From positions 140,474 to 204,473 of the forward strand of contig JADLZK010009033.1 of the NCBI GenBank assembly GCA_015847255.1: DNA of 64,000 nucleotides, in the 5' to 3' direction. The notes beneath the pieces are model-generated. The model saw only the letters and a program-made list of their open reading frames with translations, was not told the origin of the DNA and ran no database searches. Origin of the DNA: Hyparrhenia diplandra. Taxonomy: Eukaryota > Streptophyta > Magnoliopsida > Poales > Poaceae. Made by a program: the position numbers and the translations under genes. Within the stretch, counting starts at the first letter, position 1. Each line of letters begins with the position of its first letter. Shown piece by piece: positions 58,611-64,000 of the stretch.

Positions 58611-61600
58611 TTCCTCCCCCCAAAAGGAACGGCTTGACCCCAAGCCGGTGCATAAGGAAATTCTTGACGGAGAGACTCTTCATCTTCCCAGGTTGCAAGG
58701 TCTTCAGGTAGATGGGACCATTTCACCAAGACTTGAGAAACAGATGTTTCCCCCTGCATATACATTTGCCTGTCAAGAATGAGTTGAGGTACCTGAATAT
58801 GAAGGTTGGGATCAGGTAATTCAGAGCTTGCACGATCAGCTGCACCCAGTGCTTTCTTCAGTAATGAAACATGGAAAACTGGATGGATCTTGCAATCATC
58901 AGGTAATGCCAGTTCATAAGCCACATCATTGATCTTGTTGATGATGGTAAATGGACCGAAGTAACGGAAAGACAGTTTGTTGGACGATCTACTTGCCAGA
59001 GTTGTCTGAATATATGGCTGGATTTTCACAAACACCGAGTCACCAACTGCAAATGATCTAGGTGAACGATGCTTATCAGCAGCTGACTTCATTTTTCTTT
59101 GGGCTCTCAGCAAATGTTGTTTCACCAACTGTTGCATAGTGTCTCGGTCTTGGAGCCATTCAGTCAACTCTGGGGTCACTGCAGGACCTGGTGGGGGAAT
59201 GCCCAGTTCCCTTGGATGCTGCCCATAAAGAACATGGAATGGTGTGGTACCCAGAGATGAGTGCAATGAAGTGTTGTACCAATATTCAGCCAAGGAAATC
59301 CAATGTGCCCATTTAGTAGGACTTGAATGAGTAAAGCATCGCAGGTAGGTTTCTAGACACTGATTTACTCGTTCAGATTGTCCATCAGTCTGTGGATGGT
59401 ATGCACTGCTGAGGTTGAGATCAGTTGACAAGATGTTGAATATTTCTCTCCAAACATGACTAGTAAAAATCCTATCTCTGTCAGAAACCACCACTTGAGG
59501 CAAGCCATGAAGTTTAAAGATATGCTCCAGGAAAATATGAGCAATGTCCAATGCAGAGAATGGATGAGACACATGTATAAAATGGGCATACTTACTGAAC
59601 TTGTCCACCACAACCAAAATGCAGTTAAATGTCTTGGATCTTGGAAGGCCTTCAATGAAATCCATTGTAATGGATTGCCATGATTTATCGGGGACAGGAA
59701 GTGGTGCCAACAAACCAGGGTAAGCAATTCTCTCAGTCTTTGCTTGCTGACAGATAACACAAGTAGAGACATATTCCTTAACCATTTTCTTAAGTTGAGG
59801 CCAAGCAAATAGTCTTTTGACTCTAGCATAAGTTGCCTCAAATCCTGAGTGGCCACCAATTGGACTGGAATGGAAGGCCTGTAAGATCTGCAATTGAATG
59901 TCCTTTGCATTGCCAATCCAGATTCTTGATTTGAAGTAGATGATACCCTTGTTCAGAGAATATTGTCCACTAGGAGACTGAATAGCCAATTCTTGCAATA
60001 ATTTGGTGGAATCAGGATCAACAGTGTAGGCAGACTGTAATGTTTGAACCCATGGTGTAGTAATGACAGATACTGTATTCAAATCGTGAGTAGGTGCATG
60101 AGTGGTTCTAGAGAGTGCATCAGCCACTCTATTTGATGTACCTTGCTTGTAAATGATTCTATAACTGAGCCCCAACAATTTTGTCAAGGCTTTATGCTGC
60201 CATGGTGTTGATAATCTTTGGTCATCTAGGTGAACAAGACTCTTTTGATCTGTTTTAATAAGGAACTCTGAATGTTGTAGGTATGGTCTCCAGTAATCTA
60301 TTGCCAAGAGTATGGCATAGCATTCCTTATCATAAGTAGACAGACCCTGAGACTTTGGGCCAAGAGCTCTACTGACAAATGCAATAGGATGGCCTTCCTG
60401 TTGGAGAACTGCCCCAATACCTCTATCTGAAGCATCTGTCTCTATCTCAAAAGTTTTACTGAAATCAGGCAACTGCAACACTGGTGCAGTAATTAAAGCA
60501 TTCTTAAGTGCCTGAAAAGAAGCTTCAGTATCAGCAGTCCAGGTATAGATAATACCTTTCTTTAACAGGTTTGTCAATGGTTTTGAGAGCATCCCAAAAT
60601 TCCTGACATATTTCCTGTAGTACCCAGCCATTCCCAAGAAACTTCTCAATTCTTTGACATTTTGAGGTGGTGGCCAATCAGAGATAATCTGTATCTTGGC
60701 AGGATCAGTGGACACGCCTTGAGGAGAAATGACATGGCCTAGATATTTAAGTTCTTGCTTGGCAAATGAACATTTCTTCAACTTGACAAATAATTGATGT
60801 TGTTGAAGTAATTGAAATACTTGTTCCACATGATGCAGATGATCCTCCCAAGTAGGGCTATAGATTAAAACATCATCTATAAACACTACAACACACTGTC
60901 TAAGTAGTGGTGCTAATATTGTGTTCATGGTTTCTTGAAAGGTGCCAGGTCCACCAGTAACTCCATAAGGCATGACTTCATATTCATAATGGCCATTATG
61001 GGTTTGAAAAGCTATTTTGTAAGAATGTCCTTCAGCCATCCTTATCTGATGGAAACCAGAAGCCAAATCCAGTGAAGTAAACCAAGTTGCTCCACTTAAC
61101 TCATCTAGAAGCTCATCAATCACAGGTAAAGGGTATTTGCTTTTGATTGTCAAGGCATTGAGCTTCCTATAATCAACACAGAGTCTCCAATCTCCTGTCT
61201 TTTTCTTAACCAGTAGCACAGGTGAAGAGAATGGGCTAGTACTGTGTTTAATCCAACCTTTTTGTAGCATTTCCTGAATTTGTTTTTCAATCTCTGTTTT
61301 CTGGGAGGGATTGTATCTGTATGGTCTTAATTTGAATGGTGTTGCCCCTGGCTGCAGAGGTATAGAATGGTCTCCAGATCTCTGAGGGGGTAATCCTGGT
61401 ATGGGTTGGAAAATATCTGCATATTTATCAATGAGATGCTTGATCTCTGGTACTGGCTGTTCTAAGAACACTGAATCTGTCAGATCAACTGTGTGCAATT
61501 GAACCATATACAGTAGTGAGTCAGACTTAATCATGGCTTCTAACTGTGTAGGTATAATAGGTGGCCCTACCACAGCATCAGCTAAAATACCTTGGATTCT

Positions 61601-61813
61601 GACAAGAGTTCCATTGATTTCCAACTCTGCCCACTTTTGGCCCCAATGAAAATTGATAGGACTGTACTGCACTACTAACCAATCCATACCAATAACAACA
61701 TCATAAGAGCTTAATGGCAAAATTTTGAAAGTATTTCTGAAGTTAACACCCTGAATATGCCATAACTTGTCCACAAATTCATGTGTGCAGGTGAGGACTT
61801 GACCATTGGCCAC
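58472..61813 (-). CDS. Pol: reverse transcriptase, RNase H, integrase, chromodomain
   Basis: An open frame of 1,113 codons on the minus strand; the first codon used is arbitrary, because the frame is entered from gag-protease by a shift near 61885. Order: end of the protease, reverse transcriptase (KKKTGDWRLCVDYRKLN; active site FIDDVLIYS at about 60863-60889), RNase H (TDASDRGIGAVLQQEGHP), integrase zinc finger (GGHSGF...CVICQQAK), catalytic core (MDFIEGLPRS, VVSDRDRIF, SSAYHPQTDGQ), and a chromodomain-like end (VLVKWSHLPEDLATWEDEE, 58640-58780). All catalytic motifs look intact. It copies and inserts the element. Confidence 0.9.
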   Translation of the reverse strand: MANGQVLTCTHEFVDKLWHIQGVNFRNTFKILPLSSYDVVIGMDWLVVQYSPINFHWGQKWAELEINGTLVRIQGILADAVVGPPIIPTQLEAMIKSDSLLYMVQLHTVDLTDSVFLEQPVPEIKHLIDKYADIFQPIPGLPPQRSGDHSIPLQPGATPFKLRPYRYNPSQKTEIEKQIQEMLQKGWIKHSTSPFSSPVLLVKKKTGDWRLCVDYRKLNALTIKSKYPLPVIDELLDELSGATWFTSLDLASGFHQIRMAEGHSYKIAFQTHNGHYEYEVMPYGVTGGPGTFQETMNTILAPLLRQCVVVFIDDVLIYSPTWEDHLHHVEQVFQLLQQHQLFVKLKKCSFAKQELKYLGHVISPQGVSTDPAKIQIISDWPPPQNVKELRSFLGMAGYYRKYVRNFGMLSKPLTNLLKKGIIYTWTADTEASFQALKNALITAPVLQLPDFSKTFEIETDASDRGIGAVLQQEGHPIAFVSRALGPKSQGLSTYDKECYAILLAIDYWRPYLQHSEFLIKTDQKSLVHLDDQRLSTPWQHKALTKLLGLSYRIIYKQGTSNRVADALSRTTHAPTHDLNTVSVITTPWVQTLQSAYTVDPDSTKLLQELAIQSPSGQYSLNKGIIYFKSRIWIGNAKDIQLQILQAFHSSPIGGHSGFEATYARVKRLFAWPQLKKMVKEYVSTCVICQQAKTERIAYPGLLAPLPVPDKSWQSITMDFIEGLPRSKTFNCILVVVDKFSKYAHFIHVSHPFSALDIAHIFLEHIFKLHGLPQVVVSDRDRIFTSHVWREIFNILSTDLNLSSAYHPQTDGQSERVNQCLETYLRCFTHSSPTKWAHWISLAEYWYNTSLHSSLGTTPFHVLYGQHPRELGIPPPGPAVTPELTEWLQDRDTMQQLVKQHLLRAQRKMKSAADKHRSPRSFAVGDSVFVKIQPYIQTTLASRSSNKLSFRYFGPFTIINKINDVAYELALPDDCKIHPVFHVSLLKKALGAADRASSELPDPNLHIQVPQLILDRQMYMQGETSVSQVLVKWSHLPEDLATWEDEESLRQEFPYAPAWGQAVPFGGRNVTHQATVTVPRHAVAADDAQGGDVRKSTRARTANPRVTGPDWASK
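58611..58625 (-). other. Polypurine tract of the Reina-like element
   Basis: On the minus strand TTTTGGGGGGAGGAA lies directly before the 3' LTR. Confidence 0.85.
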
Positions 61814-61851
61814 AGTTACCTTAGCGAGGGTTCGTAGTGGTTGATTGCCAG

Positions 61852-63378
61852 TTAATTTGTCAAGAATAAATGAGACCGATGAAGCAAAGGAGAGCTTCCT
61901 GAATCCACCAGCATATAAAATTCTTGGTTTTCAATGAATCCTCTAAACTTCATTGTCTTGTGATCTTCTAGACCATTCATAGCTTTGAGTGAAATGCCAC
62001 AGAGATCATCTCCAGAAGAATCATCATCATCAGTTGCAATTACTGTATGAGGGAAATCATCAGAGACCAATGACCAAACTTCTTCCATAGCATGTACTGA
62101 AACTGTTTGACTCCTGTGACCATGACTCCATTTCTCTCCACATTTAAAACAGAGCCCCTTTGCCTTTCTATAGTTTTTCAGAGTAGTCAACTTCTCTTCA
62201 TTGGACTTGATCTTTGCAGAATCTTGTGGCTTCTTATCATCACTCACTGTTGAGTACTTGTACTGGTTTGGGGTGTACCCAGAATGTCTTGGTGCTTCAT
62301 AATAGGACTTCTTCTGAAAATGACTAGCTTCAGTCTTTTTACTGCTGGGATTAGTCCCAAACAGTGCTTCTTCCTGCAAAGATGCAAGGTAGCTGGCAGA
62401 ATCCAAATCCTGAGGTTGATGCATCATGACAACACATTTAATTTCCCTTTTTAACCCATCAACAAATCTATTAGTGATAACAGCTGGGGATAGATGTGGA
62501 TCATGGGCTAGTATTTGGTGTATTAAGTCACAGAAATTGGTGGTGTACTCATTGACAAAGGATGTTTGGGAAATATGAAAGAATTGTCTCATAAGGTGAT
62601 TAAGCTCATCCTTGTCAAATTTGGTGCTAATCATGGCTGAAAAGTCTTCCCAACTCATGTCATACACATTGGTTTGAACTGTTTGGAACCATAAGGTTGC
62701 TGATCCAGTTAGGTGCATAGTACAATAGCGAATCCACATGTGTGTTTCTATCTGATAGAGGTCGAAGAATGATTTGCAGTTTTTCAGCCATAATTTGGGG
62801 TTGTTGCCATCAAACATTGGAAAGGGTGGGTCTGGGATTTTGGGATAACGGAACTGTCGTGGGCAAACATGGGTACCATGATCCATATATGTATGACAGG
62901 CATCAGAAGTAATTGTGACTGGAATTACAGGACGGGTGTGATGCATCTCACCATGAGTAAGTTGGGGACCCGGGGCAACGGTATACACCGCCCCAAAGCC
63001 CTGAACGTGGTGGTCTATTGACCCTGACGCCGCCCCAAGCGGGTTGTGCTCCAGGTGGGCGGAGCGCGGCATCTCGGACAACGGTGGAAGGTGAGGTCCT
63101 CCCGCTGGCGCCGTGGAAGACGACGCGATGGTGACTTCGCCTGCAGACGTCTCAGCATGGTGTATCGGTACAGCTTGAGGAAGTGAGCTGAGGGCGTTGT
63201 CGATCTTCGTCTCGAGGGAGTGTACGGTGGACTCCAGCTTCTCGACGCGGCCGTCCATCTCGGGCTTCCATGATGTGAAGGAATTGACGGATCGCTTCAG
63301 TTCTTCGAGGTCCTTGGAGTTCTTGCTCAGCATGCCGAGGATCTGGCCGAGCTTTTCCTCCGGAGTACTCTGAGCCAT
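61852..63378 (-). CDS. Gag and start of the protease
   Basis: The ATG at 63376-63378 (MAQSTPEEKLGQIL) follows a GC-rich leader. A coiled-coil N terminus, a Ty3 gag region (KIPDPPFPMFDGNNPKLWLK; SATLWFQ) and a zinc knuckle follow. The knuckle reads CFKCGEKWSHGHRS, so the last Cys is Ser. The frame then enters the aspartic protease (MLVDSGSS) and stops at 61852 because of a one-base shift near 61885; the pol frame continues the protease sequence as SFASSVSFILDKL. Upstream in-frame sequence to 63816 lies in the leader and LTR and is probably not translated. Confidence 0.85.
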   Translation of the reverse strand: MAQSTPEEKLGQILGMLSKNSKDLEELKRSVNSFTSWKPEMDGRVEKLESTVHSLETKIDNALSSLPQAVPIHHAETSAGEVTIASSSTAPAGGPHLPPLSEMPRSAHLEHNPLGAASGSIDHHVQGFGAVYTVAPGPQLTHGEMHHTRPVIPVTITSDACHTYMDHGTHVCPRQFRYPKIPDPPFPMFDGNNPKLWLKNCKSFFDLYQIETHMWIRYCTMHLTGSATLWFQTVQTNVYDMSWEDFSAMISTKFDKDELNHLMRQFFHISQTSFVNEYTTNFCDLIHQILAHDPHLSPAVITNRFVDGLKREIKCVVMMHQPQDLDSASYLASLQEEALFGTNPSSKKTEASHFQKKSYYEAPRHSGYTPNQYKYSTVSDDKKPQDSAKIKSNEEKLTTLKNYRKAKGLCFKCGEKWSHGHRSQTVSVHAMEEVWSLVSDDFPHTVIATDDDDSSGDDLCGISLKAMNGLEDHKTMKFRGFIENQEFYMLVDSGSSPLLHRSHLFLTN

Positions 63379-63654
63379 GACGCGACGGGTACCAGGAAGG
63401 ATGTGGCGCCAGAGTTGGCGTTCACGGTGAGGGACGATGGGTGGATTTATTGCAAATTCGCGCCGCAGATGAAATCTGAAGTACAAACTCGTCTTATAAC
63501 CGAGCCGTGTGTCCTGCTCACGAAGAATGAACGCGACGGTGACGAGCGGAGACGGGAACGAACGCGGTGGTAGTGAATCGGAGTTGGGGACGAAGGGGAA
63601 TTTTTTTGGTGGCAGTGATGGAATCGTGGGTAGGATCGGCGAATCCGATGCGGA

Positions 63655-64000
63655 TGTTACCGCCCCATCGAGGAACGGGGATAAACGAACTAGTAACGGA
63701 AGACGCCCTCCGACCACCGCCGCGCGCCGCCCGCCCACGAGGCACGGGTCAGGTTCAGATACAAGTTCGAGTTCAAGTTCTCTCTCTTCTCTTCCAAGCA
63801 ATACATAGAGCAACACAGCTCACCCGTTACATGGGCTTAGCGAATGGAAATGATAAGCAGGCCGAATCTCACTTAGAAGCCCAATCAGGTCCAGTAACGC
63901 GTGGATTTGCCGTCCGGGCTCGCGTGCTCTTCCTGACGTCGCCCCTGTGCATCATCAGCCGCAACGGTATGACGGGGTACAGTCACCGTAGCCTGGTGGG
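63655..64000 (-). repeat. 5' LTR of the Reina-like element, truncated by the window end
   Basis: Matches 58250-58605. The last bases (TGACA on the plus strand) fall outside the window. A tRNA primer site is not obvious next to it. Confidence 0.85.

Larger units (their letters stand above)
58250..64000 (-). mobile_element. Ty3 chromovirus, Reina-like, nearly complete (runs past the window)
   Basis: The 3' LTR is 58250-58610 and the 5' LTR starts at 63655 and would end about five bases after the window. LTR termini are TGTCACC and GGTAACA, a matching inverted repeat, and both copies are similar. The short LTR (361 bp), the total of about 5.75 kb, and a C-terminal chromodomain suggest the Reina lineage (inference). 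The flanking duplication cannot be checked because the right flank is outside. Confidence 0.9.

Overview
The window is nuclear DNA of a grass (Poaceae). I infer this from genes split by GT-AG introns, a CC-NB-ARC-LRR resistance gene, receptor-like kinases linked to MSP domains, a DC1 gene, and transposons of the CACTA, PIF/Tourist, hAT, Stowaway, SINE, L1 and Ty3 chromovirus types that crowd grass genomes. The species cannot be named from the sequence. There is no operon, CRISPR array, rRNA or conventional tRNA gene.

Layout. 1-4950: an NLR gene on the minus strand (522-4411, one intron) with a tRNA-derived SINE about 150 bp upstream of its ATG. 4950-7094: a MITE-like element and the 3' end of an L1-type LINE. 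7095-9429: a 300-bp PIF/Tourist element split by a 2.0-kb CACTA element that encodes a Ulp1-like protease. 11302-22279: a GC-rich retroposon with a 17-bp target-site duplication, holding a 4.4-kb CACTA element and two solo LTRs. 22616-25515: a second GC-rich retroposon whose 5' end is a piece of an NLR leucine-rich-repeat exon. 27059-33451: a receptor-like kinase gene whose leader exon is split by a third retroposon; its kinase has lost two catalytic residues and has a stop codon near the N terminus. 33969-50094: an MSP-linked gene with a duplicated exon type, cut in its last exon by a 14.1-kb LTR retrotransposon (35878-49997). That retrotransposon has intact LTR borders but only gag, and a 4.8-kb hAT transposon sits inside its 5' LTR. 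50504-53039: a second kinase-MSP gene with conserved catalytic residues. 53526-56845: remnants of Ty3 elements with a Stowaway MITE. 57816-58249: the 5' part of a DC1 gene, cut by a Reina-like chromovirus (58250 to just past the window end).

The host genes are an innate-immune and signalling cluster: a sensor NLR, two related kinase-MSP genes and a DC1 gene. Most of the rest is nested mobile DNA, and target-site duplications at nearly every border let the order of insertion be read.

Two themes stand out. First, three GC-rich retroposons with poly(A) tails and 15-17 bp target-site duplications, without any recognisable reverse transcriptase; two share internal sequence. Second, most frameshifts in otherwise conserved genes and transposons are repaired by one base in a short homopolymer, so many apparent pseudogenes here may be assembly errors. 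I found no clear evidence of a wholly new biological system.
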